A stretch of DNA of 64,000 nucleotides, from positions 8,518,220 to 8,582,219 of the forward strand of contig NC_054558.1 of the NCBI RefSeq assembly GCF_017654505.1, in the 5' to 3' direction. Below are positions 37,960 to 57,753 of the stretch, in pieces. This stretch comes from Polyodon spathula (Eukaryota > Chordata > Actinopteri > Acipenseriformes > Polyodontidae). Position numbers and translations under genes: made by a program. The stretch's first letter is position 1. Each line of letters begins with the position of its first letter. The notes under the pieces are model-generated. The model saw only the letters and a list, made by a program, of their open reading frames with translations, had not been told where the DNA came from and did no database searches.

Positions 37960-38450
37960 GCACAGCCTCATAACTGTGACTCTAGGCTACAGCACAATGA
38001 AGGGCAGCAGTGTACTGTAATCAATTACTACACTGTGGTTTTACAGTGGAATACTGCAGTAAACTTTTACAATGATGCTTAATATTGACTTCATGCTAAT
38101 CTTGTCCTGTTGTATAGGTTCTAAGGGATGCTTAAAATTGTCTTGGAGGTCAAATTCAATGCAAATGCAATGATTGCAGCTTGATATTCTATTCAGTTTG
38201 CGTCTCATCCCATAGCATTGAATGGAAATGCAAGGGCTGGACGCAAACCACACGATTCAGAGACGAACGACTTGCAATCCAGCGAGCTCTGTAATCAAGA
38301 GGTTAAGTGTGGCTCTTACACTGATGTCAGTGTTATTTACTCATCAGCCACTAGGAGGAGCTCCATTACAATTACATTAGATCCATTACATGCGTTTGCT
38401 TACTCGCTCAACACACTCAAGACAACATTGTGGAAAAAAATTAAATAAAA
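37960..38450. other. Conserved 3' flank of pgc-3
   Basis: Noncoding sequence shared by all five array units (20100, 27880, 48350 and 59230). It contains no ORF that keeps its frame between units, so I treat the ORFs here as chance. Confidence 0.5.
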
Positions 38451-38666
38451 ACAAAAACACAGAGAGTTATTTTTGTATAACCTTTAATCAATTTAATAAT
38501 TTGCTTTTAGAATTATGATTTACATGTGTGTTTTTATTTGTATAACACACCCTCTCTTACAGCGTGTGGAGGGTGAAACCCAGACTAGCATTGCAGTCGT
38601 TCTGGTTGGTTTGTTCAAGGCGTGTTATAAAGGAATTGGACAGAGGCTGGAGTGAATGGGAGGTGC

Positions 38667-42428
<3,762 letters not shown>

Positions 42429-42943
42429 CTTTCCCAACCACTTCCTCTGCTTTCCTGGATGCACTGAAACTGGGGCTGAGCTGCCACTTTTATACCATCC
42501 AGGACGCCCTCACATTCCTCCAATCTAATCAGACTTTATTTAATAGAACACCAGCACCCTGTTTTTGACTCTTCAAAAGGACTTGCCCACATATTGTTTT
42601 TAACCTTAGAGATAAAAACTTGGGGTCATCAGTTAATATAGTGTTGCTATACTATTAATATACTATAAGAGCAGGCTGTCTGTAGGTACAGTGCTGCATC
42701 TGATAGCTAGCAATTAAAGTGCTCACAGTTATGTACATATTGATAACTTTTTATAACTTGGGATAACTAATGGAAACTAATTATTATTATTAATTATTGT
42801 GCAGAATGGAAAAACAAATATCGTTTAAGTATAACTTCACATTCAGCTCTTCAAACATGAATTGAATATGAGCGTATGAGATGTTGGGCCTATATTAAAA
42901 AAATATTTTAGATTGATTCAACTTTGCAGTTCAGAAATCACAC

Positions 42944-43378
42944 TGTGACAGGCTGGCGAGTGGATAGAGGCCCAGAGACAGACTGCAGTTCAAAAAAATA
43001 ATACTTTTATTATCAAATCACAAAATAAAAGGGCACAAGGGCCAAAACAAAGGTATTTAAGCACAAATAGAAAAACACAGAACAAGACTAACAAAAATAA
43101 AGGTTTCCAGGCTGGGCGATGCCTTCACTGGATCAGAAAGTATAATAAAACACAAAACAGCAAACCAAAAAACAGCAAGCACAAACACCAGCTTGCTTCC
43201 TCAGCTCCCTCCCCTAATGGGACACTGAGGCCTCCTTCTATGTCAGGTGGCTGGGTGCTGATTGACCGTTAATTACTCTAATCAACCCCAGCCACCTGAA
43301 CACAATAAACCCAGGCAGGTAGGGGAATTTAACCCCATCCCTGCCAATTTATAAAGGGCTGAGCTCTGCTCTGCCACA
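42944..43378 (-). mobile_element. Solo LTR, family A, spacer 3
   Basis: On the minus strand it runs TGTGGCAG to CCTGTCACA, the full LTR of the element in spacer 2, with a CACAC duplication on both sides. Spacer 2 has the empty site AATCACACCTATTG at about 35846. Immediately to its left about 600 bp, including the orphan first exon, is missing relative to spacer 4. Confidence 0.85.
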
Positions 43379-43493
43379 CACACCTATTGTTATTACAAAG
43401 GAAAAGTAAAAAGGCATTCCCAAAAATATGTTTCTATTGTAGCAGCTCTTTATTTTACTGTGTGATTTATAAAATTAATGGTGATTATTAACA

Positions 43494-43907
43494 GCTGCCT
43501 GTTGGAATCACTGTCCAAGCTGCAGGTGGAGAGCTGGCTGTCCCACTCTGCCGTTCCCTCGGTCGTACACAGAGTAAGGCTAGCGGAGGAACACATCGCC
43601 CAGGATCCACAGCGGCTCTCTGGTGTACGACGGCAGCAAGGTGCTCTGAACGCCAATCCTGGAGGTTCTGCAAGGACAAACAACAGCAGGGTCAGCAAGG
43701 AAGGACATGCAAACATGCAAAAAGAAACGCAAAGAAACAATGTCAACATTGCTAGTTAACACTTCAGCCTGTGTTCTGGAGGAATGTAGTAAAGGCAGAT
43801 ACTGAGAACTCATGTTAATAGTGTAGGCTTAGGGAGACAAAGTCAATGCCGTTGATGGTGAAGGTCAGATATGGCAGATCGCTCATCGTATTGCACTCCG
43901 CCATGTG
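43494..43907 (-). pseudogene. Pepsinogen-like exons 8-9 relic, spacer 3
   Basis: Exon 8 (43814-43907, 94 nt instead of 99) reads AECNTMSDLPYLTFTINGID then frameshifts, and its donor is AT instead of GT. Exon 9 (about 43494-43667) reads GVQSTLLPSYTREPLWILGD then VFLR and a TAG before [15 protein letters not shown]. This copy keeps the W of WILGD. Pepsinogen A-like rather than gastricsin-like. Confidence 0.8.
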
Positions 43908-44029
43908 CTGCAGAAAATGAAAGAGAGCAATAGACACAGATGTGAAACTGCACCATGACCTCAATTGACTAAAACTAGCTGTAAGTCTAATGAAGATTGC
44001 GATCTCAGGATATACAGAATTGATCACAA

Positions 44030-44210
44030 GATTTTGCTGCTTACTTGATTTTGCTGCTTACAAGTGTTTACATGGCTTGGGTCCAGCTTACTTGAAGGAT
44101 ATGCTTTGTCATTATGTGCCCCAGCGCAATTTTCAATCTGCCGAACTTATTGTGCCGAGGACACAGCTGCACACGATGGGCCTTTTGCACGAGAAAGAAC
44201 CAGCACTGGT
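44030..44210 (+). mobile_element. LINE reverse transcriptase C-terminal fragment, spacer 3
   Basis: The plus strand reads YKCLHGLGPAYLKDMLCHYV then PQRNFQSAELIVPRTQL, the short conserved motif following the RT of L2/CR1-type LINEs. It is duplicated at 54925-55105 in spacer 4 and absent from spacer 2. Confidence 0.65.
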
Positions 44211-44334
44211 TACAGGGTATTCAGCTCAGGAGTGAGGTGCTTCAGTGGAGCACTGCAGGGTCTGTAGCTGATTACAAATAATCCCTCTCCTTCACAAGAG
44301 CCACAGCTTATGCACTCCCACTGGGGGTTGTGTG

Positions 44335-44337
<3 letters not shown>

Positions 44338-44372
<35 letters not shown>
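44338..44372. repeat. (TG)n microsatellite, spacer 3
   Basis: The same locus has longer runs at 55234-55277 (spacer 4) and a TG/TATG-interrupted run at about 36655-36705 (spacer 2). Confidence 0.85.
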
Positions 44373-44376
<4 letters not shown>

Positions 44377-44399
44377 CACTTAGCCAATGCCAATACAAG

Positions 44400-46170
44400 G
44401 TCAGTTTTATCATCTAATCTACAGCGCTCTGTATTTCTCCTGCCTTTTCTACTCAAAAGTGACCTTGAAATAAAATGAATATATAACGAACATCACAAGC
44501 ATGTTATTTAGAGCAATTAGGTTTATAGGTTTCTTATTCAAACTGTCCAGGAATCAAGGATTGAATTCATGCGCTGTATTTAGCAAATATTTAACCCCAT
44601 ACCGGAGTCCTGGCACCACGGGGATCTTTTTCAAAGGCATCATTATTTGTGGAAATTTACACATTGTTAAGAAAGAAGGAATTCAAGGAAATGGCTGGAT
44701 CAAATATCCAGTCCAAACCGCAGTCTTTTTCACAGTGGGATTTTGAACTCTCAAAACTACGAATTCACTTTAAAGTAAGTTCGTGAATTTCCAGTGCTGT
44801 ATTGCCCCATTATCTACACATGGTTTGTATTGTTACCCCGAGTGTCTCTAAGACTGTGCTGAACATGATGTACTTCCAGGGTGGGTTTAGAATGTAATGC
44901 ACAGCCCTGCCACATTGGAAACTAATCCCACCGCTGACACCAATTCTCTCCCTGTCCAGGGTTTTTAAAGGGATTACTCTACAAAAACCAACACACACCC
45001 ACACCAAGACATTATAAAGCACTGAAGGAAAATTAAAATCCCCCAAAAAGGTGATCCAGAATAAATTCATGCATCCAGAAAGCTAGGGGAGGGGGTTTAG
45101 AGCTGCACAGGCATGTCACTCCTAGAGCCTAGATCATTCACTCAGTAGGATGCATGAGTAGGACAAAAACATATCCTCTTACCCCATATGGGTAAAATGT
45201 ACGCCGCCAGCACAGCTGAATGTCATTGGCCCCTTTAAATAAATACAGGATTTCTACTCCTGGTTTAATCTTGCTTTCATCCTAGAAAGAGCAGCTTTGA
45301 ACTTTGGGGGAAGGGTCTGGAGAAGGACCATTGGACACCAAGACTACATAGGAACCAGCCCAGGAGCAGACAGGAGGGAATCACACTACTTGGGTCAGAG
45401 CTCCTGCATCATGCTTGCTCTGCTTTACTGTTACTGGCAGCAACTGCTCAGCAGCACTACACTGAATCCTACTGAGAACTAGCTTTCCCCAGTCCAGTGT
45501 AGAGTAGAGCCTGAATTAAACCTCAAACAGGGGCCAGCTTTGCAGTGTTCTGAAGTGCAGCTGCCAGTTTCTTTGGTTACCTGGGGTATTGAAGGACAAT
45601 AGTGTCAGACATTTAAGAGTCATACATTTAGGGTCATCAGCTCAGAATAAGGCTGCTGGTCAGGCTCAGAGGGACTGCTGTCTACCCATTCGGAACCCCC
45701 AAAGATTAAGGCCAGTGCCTGGAGAAAGTATTCTCTACTCAATCCCTGGTACGGAACACAATCATAAAGGTCACAATCCTTTGTGACACATGTAACCAGA
45801 AATCAGCAATGGTTACAGTCACAGGAACCTCGTGCATTGAAGCTAGCCCATGTAAAACACCCCCTCCCAAGCCCCATTGAAATACATTCTGAAAGTTTTT
45901 GAGGCTGTGGTGCATTAAACCCTAAACATTCCCAATCCTGTTCTGAAACCCACAAGGATCTTAGTAGCGGAAGACTTGCATTAGCTAAAGAATTCTCGGT
46001 TTGTTCGGAAAATAGCGGCTTGTATCCTGTTCGGCCACAAGTTATTTTCTTTGAGGAATCACCAGGCAAAGTAAAACAATCATTGCAAACATTGGAAACA
46101 AAATCTTCTTCACCAGGAGGAGCTGACATCTTTATTCCAAAACTGTTTCAACCTATTCCTAAAATGAAAG
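44400..46170. other. Spacer 3 unique-looking sequence
   Basis: No gene is supported. It is repeated almost unchanged in spacer 4 (about 55300-56996) and partly in spacer 2 (36960-37600). The open frames in it are short, and the spacer 3 and 4 copies differ by an indel near 44900/55805, so I do not call them. Confidence 0.5.
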
Positions 46171-46507
46171 GGTAACACTTTATATTAAGGTGCTGCTTAT
46201 TAGAGGTTTATAAACGATTTATATATACGTATCATAGCTGCTTAATAACTGTGTTATAAAGTGTTAATAAAGCACCATATGTGGTTTATAACCATGTAAT
46301 AGCCATAGACGGAATTACAGTTTTATAAAGGGACAGTTTTTAGCCATCTATTGTACTTTGGGATGTTTAAATGTAATTCCATCTATGTCTATCGCATGGT
46401 TATAAAGCACCTAGAATGATTTATTAACACCCTATAACATAGTTATTAAGCATATATAATATATTTCTAAAACATTAATAAGCAGCACCTTAATATAAAG
46501 TGTTACC
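46171..46507. mobile_element. Foldback MITE, copy 2 (spacer 3)
   Basis: GGTAACACTTTATATTAAGG at one end pairs with its inverse at the other. Inner parts also pair (TTTATAACCATG...AGCCATAGACGGAATTACA with the TGTAATTCCATCTATGTCTA side), so most of the 337 bp could fold into one hairpin. No target duplication was evident. Confidence 0.85.
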
Positions 46508-46882
46508 AACGAGGGTCTGGTTAATATATATTTATTGAATTTCCATGGTGCACTGAAATTATAGGATCAATTTGTTTAAATTGTGTATGATAAAATGTGA
46601 AATTAATCCATTGTGTGAACATGTATTGAGTTCTTAATCTGAAAATAACATATGTAACATTGAAAGTTAATGGGGAACATTGTTTAAAATATTACAATAG
46701 CTATATAACATTAACTATAAAGTTAATCTTGGTATTTTAATTGAATTTTTTTATATTAACTGGTTAAAGTTTGATAATATTTTCTTTTAAGATACTACAA
46801 TTAACCAATATACTAACTGTGCTTTATTTAATTTACCCGAGATAATCAATATTAATTTCTAAAATATCCGCCACATAACAGT

Positions 46883-46888
46883 TACAGT

Positions 46889-46937
<49 letters not shown>

Positions 46938-47833
46938 AAAAAATGACACTGAAGTTTGGTGCTTCTTTCATTTGTTTGGTGTGCAAGGTAATCAAACATG
47001 CAATCTTCAGGTGTGAAAAAGTTATTGTCCCCCTAGTTAACTCAACCCAGTTAAAGGGATAATTAGGGTCAGCTGTTTGAATACTTTGGTTAACAATCAG
47101 GTCTGATTGGGGCCAGCAGTAACAACCCCATTCCAACGGTCAAGCATGGTGGTGGTAGTGTCATGATTTGGGGATGCTTTGCTGCATCAGGACCTGGACG
47201 ACTTGCCATCATTGAAGGAACCATGAATTCTGCTCTGTATCAGAGAATTCTACAGGAGAATGTCAGGCCATCCGTCCGTGAGCTGAAGCTGAAGCGCAGC
47301 TGGGTCATGCAGCAAGACAATGATCCGAAACACACAAGCAAGTCTACATCAGAATGGTTGAAGAACAAGAAATTTAAAGTTTTGGAATGGTCTAGTCAAA
47401 GTCCAGACCTAAACCCCATTAAGAAGTTGTGGCAGGACCTGAAACAAGCAGTTCATGCTCGAAAACCCACAAATGTCACTGAGTTGAAGCAGTTCTGCAT
47501 GAAGGAGTGGGCCAAAATTCCTCCACAGTGCTGTAAGAGGCTGATCAACAACTACAGGAAGCATTTGGTTGCAGTTATTGCTGCTAAAGGTGGCGTAACC
47601 AGTTATTGAGTCTAAGGGGGCGATTACTTTTTCACATGGAGGCATTGGGTTTTGCATAACTTTCTTTAATGAATAAATAAAATAAGTATCAAAATGTTGT
47701 GTTATTTGTTCACGCAGGGTCCCTTTTATCTAATATTAGTATTTTGGTTGAAGATCTGATAACATTCAATGTCAAAAATATAAAAAAATGCATAAAATCA
47801 GACAGGGGGAAAATACTTTTTCATGGTACTGTA
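46883..47833 (+). mobile_element. Internally deleted Tc1-like transposon, spacer 3
   Basis: The left end TACAGTGC runs into a (CA)n tract and the right end is GGTACTGTA, typical Tc1-type inverted repeat ends with TA. The remaining ORF (47163-47609, 148 aa) is the C-terminal half of the transposase. It has MIWGCFAASGPGRL, the second catalytic Asp in QQDNDPKHTSK, and SPDLNPIKKLW, where the catalytic Glu of DD34E is Lys. The N-terminal DNA-binding part and first Asp are deleted, so it cannot move by itself. Confidence 0.85.
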
Positions 47834-47989
47834 TATTATAATGCAATTACTTGATTTCCGTAATGAATGTGTTTCTCCTGGTTGAACGGCAACCACTATA
47901 GCAACAATTGACACTAGCAACGTTCAAAAGTTCAAGCAGTTCAATAGTGATATCTTTATATAATGAGATATGTGTAAGATGAATATCTG

Positions 47990-48920
47990 AAGATCAATAG
48001 AAAATATATATGAAGCACACAAGGCCAGCCAGCCCTGTCCTTCTCCTCAGTAATGGATCTTTACTTTCACCAATCCAAACCACAAGTGCAGCTTTGCTTC
48101 CCATTCCATGGGCAGCCAATATACCTTACATCCAATATATATGTATATCCTTATATGAACACTGAAAAGCCAAGCACCTACTCACAGAGAGTCACACACC
48201 CCGATGCATGTTGAAATATCTGAGCTATTACAATGTCCTCCCTGTGCAAGGCAGCACTTAATTCCATGGCACCAGCTATGATGTAGCATTTTCCCAGTAA
48301 TGTCATTCCACCAGCACTTTTCTTGTTAGGAGGTGGAACACAGATAGGACAGCCTCATAACTGTGATTATAGACTACAGCACAGTGAAGGGCAGCAGCGT
48401 ACTGTAATCCATTACTACACTGTGCTTTTAATATGGAATACTGCAGTAAACTTTTACAATGATGCTTAATATTGACTTCATGCTAATCTTGTCCTGCTGT
48501 GTAGGTTCTAAGGGAGGCATAAAATTGTCTTGGAGGTCAAATTCAATGCAAATGCAATGATTGCAGCTTGGTATTGTATTCAGTTTGCATCTCAGCCCAT
48601 TGCATTGAATGGAAATGCAAGGGCTGGAGGCAAACCACAAACCATACGATTCCGAGACGAACGACTTGCCATCCAGCGAGCTCTGTAATCAAGAGGTTAA
48701 GTGTGGCTCTTACACTGATGTCAGTGTTATTTACTCATCAGCCACTAGAAGGCGATCCATTACAATATGTGTTTGCTTACTCGCTCAACATGTTCAAGAC
48801 AACATTGTGCAATAAAACAAAATAAAAACACAGAGAGTTATATTTTTGTATAACCTTTAATCAGTTTACTAATTTGCTTTGAGAATTATGATTTGCATGA
48901 TTTAAAGTCAGCTCCATGTG
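47990..48920. other. Shared segment and conserved 3' flank of pgc-4
   Basis: 47990-48215 matches intron 1 of the Ig-domain gene (16741-17015). The rest is the 3' flank common to all array units. No gene is supported. Confidence 0.5.
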
Positions 48921-48996
48921 TGTTTTTATTTGTATAATAAGTAATCAAGGCGTGTTATAAAGGGATTGGACAGAGGCTGGAGTGAATGGGAGGTGC

Positions 48997-52735
<3,739 letters not shown>

Positions 52736-53612
52736 CTTTCCCAACCACTTCCTCTGCTTTCCTGGATGCACTGAAACTGGGGCTGAGCTGCCACTTTTAT
52801 ACCATCCAGGACGCCCTCACATTCCTCCAATCTAATCAGACTTTATTTAATAGAACACCAGCACTCTGTTTTTGCCTCTTCAAAAGGACTTGCCCACATA
52901 TTGTTTTTAACCTTAGAGATAAAAACTTGGGGTCATCAGTTAATATAGTGTTACTATACTATTAATATACTATAAGAGCAGGCTGTCTGTAGGTACAGTG
53001 CTGCGTCTGATAGCTAGCAATTAAAGTGCTCACAGTTATGTACATATTGATAACTTTTTATAACTTGGGATAACTAATGGAAACTACTTTTAATTATTAT
53101 TATTAATTATTGTGCAGAATGGAAAAACAAATATTGTTTAAGTATAACTACATATTCATCTCTTCAAACATGAATTGAATATGCGCGTATGAGATGTTGG
53201 GCCTTTATTAAAAAATATTTTAGATTGATTCAACTTTGCAGCGCCTAACGGTAGACCAGGAGTCTAATGATCGTAACATCCATCATAAAAGAACGACAGA
53301 AAGAATATTTTTAGACTTGAATTATTAGTATTTGTTAGTTCTGAATTCATGACTTATAATAAGGTGATTTACAGCTGTTTCAATGCTTTTTTACCTGTGT
53401 GATTTATAACATCAGTCAGGAGTGCCGGGATTGTTCACTTGTTCAGCAGAGCTGTGTAAACTGCATGCTGGGGAGCACAGGGGCTTCAATTGATGGTTGG
53501 AGAGTTTTGGTTGGAGGGTATTAACGAGGGCTCTGTGCCCTTGCATTGTATGAATTCATGAGTAGTGAAATAAAATAAACACAGTCAGTTAATAAAGAGA
53601 GTATCAGCTTAC

Positions 53613-53671
53613 CGAAGGAGCCCCATGTCAGGAGCAGCACAGCACAGCAGAACCAGAGCGAGAGCATTCAA
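53613..53671 (-). pseudogene. Orphan pepsinogen-type first exon, spacer 4
   Basis: 59 nt with TTG in place of ATG, signal-like NALALVLLCCAAPDMGLLR and a GTAAGC donor. The TATA box is at 53713-53720. The same TTG occurs in spacers 1 and 2, so the start was lost, or was never there, before the array expanded. A possible decayed second exon stands at about 53240-53285. Confidence 0.55.
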
Positions 53672-53837
53672 GGGAACTTTAGGAGGCTGTTACCCCTGCC
53701 TGCCTCTCCATTCCTTTATATCATCTCAGATCAGAACAGTGTTAAAATAAAATAAAAGAAGAAACATTCTTGGGAAGATCTTTTGTTGGGTTTTCTAGAA
53801 TAACTGATTAGCTGTTTGCCTAGTTCAGAAATCACAC

Positions 53838-54273
53838 TGTGACAGGCTGGCAAGTGGATAGAGGCCCAGAGACAGACTGCAGTTCAACAAAATAATACTT
53901 TTATTATCCAAATCACAAAATAAAAGGGCACAAGGGCCAAAACAAAGGTATTTAAGCACAAATAGAAAAACACAGAACAAGACTTACAAAAATAAAGGTT
54001 TCCAGGCTGGGCGATGCCTTCACTGGATCAGAAAATACAAAAAAACACAAAACAGCAAACCAAAAAACAGCAAGCACAAACACCAGCTTGCTTCCTCAGC
54101 TCCCTCCCCTAATGGGACACAGAGGCCTCCTTCTATGTCAGGTGGCTGGGTGCTGATTGATCATTAATTACTCTAATCAACCCCAGCCATCTGAACACAA
54201 TAAACCCAGGCAGGTAGGGGAATTTAACCACATCCCTGCCAATTTATAAAGGGCTGAGCTCTGCTCTGCCACA
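53838..54273 (-). mobile_element. Solo LTR, family A, spacer 4
   Basis: Same position, orientation and CACAC target duplication as the solo LTR in spacer 3, and about 436 bp long. It is one insertion copied by segmental duplication rather than two events. Confidence 0.88.
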
Positions 54274-54388
54274 CACACCTACTGTTATTACAAAGGAAAA
54301 GTAAAAAGGCATTCCCCAAAATATGTTTCTATTGTAGCAGCTCTTTATTTTACTGTGTGATTTATAAAATTAATGGTGATTATTAACA

Positions 54389-54802
54389 GCTGCCTGTTGG
54401 AATCACTGTCCAAGCTGCAGGTGGAGAGCTGGCTGTCCCACTCTGCCGTTCCCTCGGTCGTACACAGAGTAAGGCTAGCGGAGGAACACATCGCCCAGGA
54501 TCCGCAGCGGCTCTCTGGTGTACGACGGAAGCAAGGTGCTCTGAACGCCAATCCTGAAGGTTCTGCAAGGACAAACAACAGCAAGGTCAGTGGGGAAGGA
54601 CATGCAAACATGCAAAAAGAAACGCAAAGAAACAATGTCAACATTACTAGTTAACACTTTAGGCTGTGTTCTGGAGGAATGTAGTAAAGGCAGATACTGA
54701 GAACTCATGTTAATAGTGTAGGCTTAGGGAGACAAAGTCAATGCCGTTGATGGTGAAGGTCAGATACGGCAGATCGCTCATCGTATTGCACTCCACCATG
54801 TG
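54389..54802 (-). pseudogene. Pepsinogen-like exons 8-9 relic, spacer 4
   Basis: Exon 8 (54709-54802) reads VECNTMSDLPYLTFTINGID, then a frameshift, with an AT donor. Exon 9 (about 54389-54562) has [11 protein letters not shown] (W to R), then TAG before [15 protein letters not shown]. Both lesions except W to R are shared with spacer 3. Confidence 0.8.
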
Positions 54803-54924
54803 CTGCATAAAATGAAAGAGAGCAATAGACACAGATGTGAAACTGCACCATGACCTCAATTGACTAAAACTAGCTGTAAGTCTAATGAAGATTGCGATCT
54901 CAGGATATACAGAATTGATCACAA

Positions 54925-55105
54925 GATTTTGCTGCTTACTTGATTTTGCTGCTTACAAGTGTTTACATGGCTTGGGTCCAGCTTACTTGAAGGATATGCT
55001 TTGTCATTATGTGCCCCAGCGCAATTTTCAATCTGCCGAACTTATTGTGCCGAGGACACAGCTGCACACGATGGGCCTTTTGCACGAGAAAGAACCAGCA
55101 CTGGT
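54925..55105 (+). mobile_element. LINE reverse transcriptase C-terminal fragment, spacer 4
   Basis: Duplicate of the fragment at 44030-44210, with the same YKCLHGLGPAYLKDM reading. Confidence 0.65.
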
Positions 55106-55229
55106 TACAGGGTATTCAGCTCAGGAGTGAGGTGCTTCAGTGGAGCACTGCAGGGTCTGTAGCTGATTACAAATAATCCCTCTCCTTCACAAGAGCCACA
55201 GCTTATGCACTCCCACTGGGGGTTGTGTG

Positions 55230-55281
<52 letters not shown>

Positions 55282-55299
55282 CACTTAGCCAATGCCAAT

Positions 55300-56996
55300 A
55301 CAAGGTCAGTTTTATCATCTAATCTACAGCGCTCTGTATTTCTCCTGCCTTTTCTACTCAAAAGTGACTTGAAATAAAATGAATATATAACGAACATCAC
55401 AAGCATGTTATTTAGAGCAATTAGGTTTATAGGTTTCTTATTCAAACTGTCCAGGAATCAAGGATTGAATTCATGCGCTATATTTAGCAAATATTTAACC
55501 CCATACCGGAGTCCTGGCACCACAGGGATCTTTTTCAAAGGCATCATTATTTGTGGAAATTTACACATTGTTAAGAAAGAAGGAATTCAAGGAAATGGCT
55601 GGATCAAATATCCAGTCCAAACCGCAGTCTTTTTCACAGTGGGATTTTGAACTCTCAAAACTACGAATTCACTTTAAAGTAAGTTCGTGAATTTCCAGTG
55701 CTGTATTGCCCCATTATCTGCACATGGGTTGTATTGTTACCCCGAGTGTCTCTAAGACTGTGCTGAACACGATGTACTTCCAAAGTGGGTTTAGAATGTA
55801 ATGCATTGGGATTACTCCACAAAAACCAACACAAACCCACACCATGACATTATAAAGCACTGAAAAATCCCCCAAAAAGGTGATCCAGAATAAATTCATG
55901 CATCCAGAAAGCTAGGGGTTGGGGGTTTAGAGCTGCACAGGCATGTCACTCCTAGAGCCTAGATCATTCACTCAGTAGGATGCATGAGTAGGACAAAAAC
56001 ATATCCTCTTACCCCATATGGGTAAAATGTACGCCGCCAGCACAGCTGAATGTCATTGGCCCCTTTAAATAAATACAGGATTTCTACTCCTGGTTTAATC
56101 TTGCTTTCATCCTAGAAAGAGCAGCTTTGAACTTTGGGGGAAGGGTCTGGAGAAGGACCATTGGACACCAAGACTACATAGGAACCAGCCCAGGAGCAGA
56201 CAGGAGGGAACCACACTACTTGGGTCAGAGCTCCAGCATCATGCTTGCTCTGCTTTACTGTTACTGGCAGAAACTGCTCAGCAGCACTACACTGAATCCT
56301 ACTGAGAACTAGCTTTCCCCAATCCATTGTAGAGTAAAGCCTGAATTAAACCTCAAACAGGGGCCAGCTTTGCAGTGTTCTGAAGTGCAGCTGCCAGTTT
56401 CTTTGTTTACCTGGGGTATTGAAGGACAGTAGTGTCAGACATTTAAGAGTCATACATTTAGGGTCATCAGCTCAGAATAAGGCTGCTGGTCAGGCTCAGA
56501 GGGACTGCTGTCTACCCATTCTGAACCCCCAAAGATTAAGGCCAGTGCCTGGAGAAAGTATTCTCTACTCAATCCCTTTTACGGAACACAATGATACAGG
56601 TCACAATCCTTTGTGACACATGTAACCAGAAATCAGCAATGGTTACAGTCACAGGAACCTTGTGCATTGAAGCTAGCCCATGTAAAACACCCCCTCCCAA
56701 GCCCCATTGAAATACATTCTGAAAGTTTTTGAGGCTGCGGTGCATTAAACCTTAAACATTCCCAATCCTGTTCTGAAACCCACAAGGATCTTAGTAGCGG
56801 AAGACTTTAGCTAAAGAATTCTCGGTTTGTTCGGAAAATAGCGGCTTGTATCCTGTTCGGCCACAAGTTATTTTCTTTGAGGAATCACCAGGCAAAGTAA
56901 AACAATCATTGCAAACATTGGAAACAAAATCTTCTTCACCAGGAGGAGCTGACATCTTTATTCCAAAACTGTTTCAACCTATTCCTAAAATGAAAG
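55300..56996. other. Spacer 4 noncoding sequence
   Basis: Near-copy of 44400-46170 in spacer 3. No gene is supported. Confidence 0.5.
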
Positions 56997-57331
56997 GGTA
57001 ACACTTTATATTAAGGTGCTGCTTATTAAAGTTTTATAAACGATTTATATATATATCATAGCTGCTTAATAACTGTGTTATAAAGTGTTAATAAAGCACC
57101 ATATGTGGTTTATAACCATGTAATAGCCATAGACGGAATTACAGTTTTATAAAGGGACAGTTTTTAGCCAACTATTGTACTTTGGGATGTTTAAATGTAA
57201 TTCCATCTATGTCTATCGCATGGTTATAAAGCACCTAGAATGATTTATTAACACCCTATAACATAGTTATTAAGCATATATAATATATTTCTAAAACATT
57301 AATAAGCAGCACCTTAATATAAAGTGTTACC
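56997..57331. mobile_element. Foldback MITE, copy 3 (spacer 4)
   Basis: Same element and flanks (AAAATGAAAG on the left, AACGAGGGTC on the right) as in spacer 3, with long inverted repeats. Confidence 0.85.
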
Positions 57332-57700
57332 AACGAGGGTCTGGTTAATATATATTTATTGAATTTCCATGGTGCACTGAAATTATAGGATCAATTTGTT
57401 TAAATTGTGTATGATAAAATGTGAAATTAATCCATTGTGTGAACATGTATTGAGTTCTTAATATAACATATGTAACATTGAAAGTTAATGGGGAACATTG
57501 TTTAAAATATTACAATAGCTATATAACATTAACTATAAAGTTAATCTTGGTATTTTAATTGAATTTTTTTATATTAACTGGTTAAAGTTTGATAATATTT
57601 TCTTTTAAGATACTACAATTAACCAATATACTAACTGTGCTTTATTTAATTTACCCGAGATAATCAATATTAATTTCTAAAATATCCGCCACATAACAGT

Positions 57701-57706
57701 TACAGT

Positions 57707-57753
<47 letters not shown>

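Noticed and set aside
38218..38448. Recurring small ORF in the 3' flank of each pgc gene
   Set aside because: Frames and ends differ between units through indels. Similarity is explained by unit duplication, with no domain or splice support.
44501..44746. 81-aa ORF duplicated at 55405-55650
   Set aside because: Identical apart from one residue only because spacers 3 and 4 are recent duplicates. There is no homology I recognise, and spacer 2 does not preserve it.
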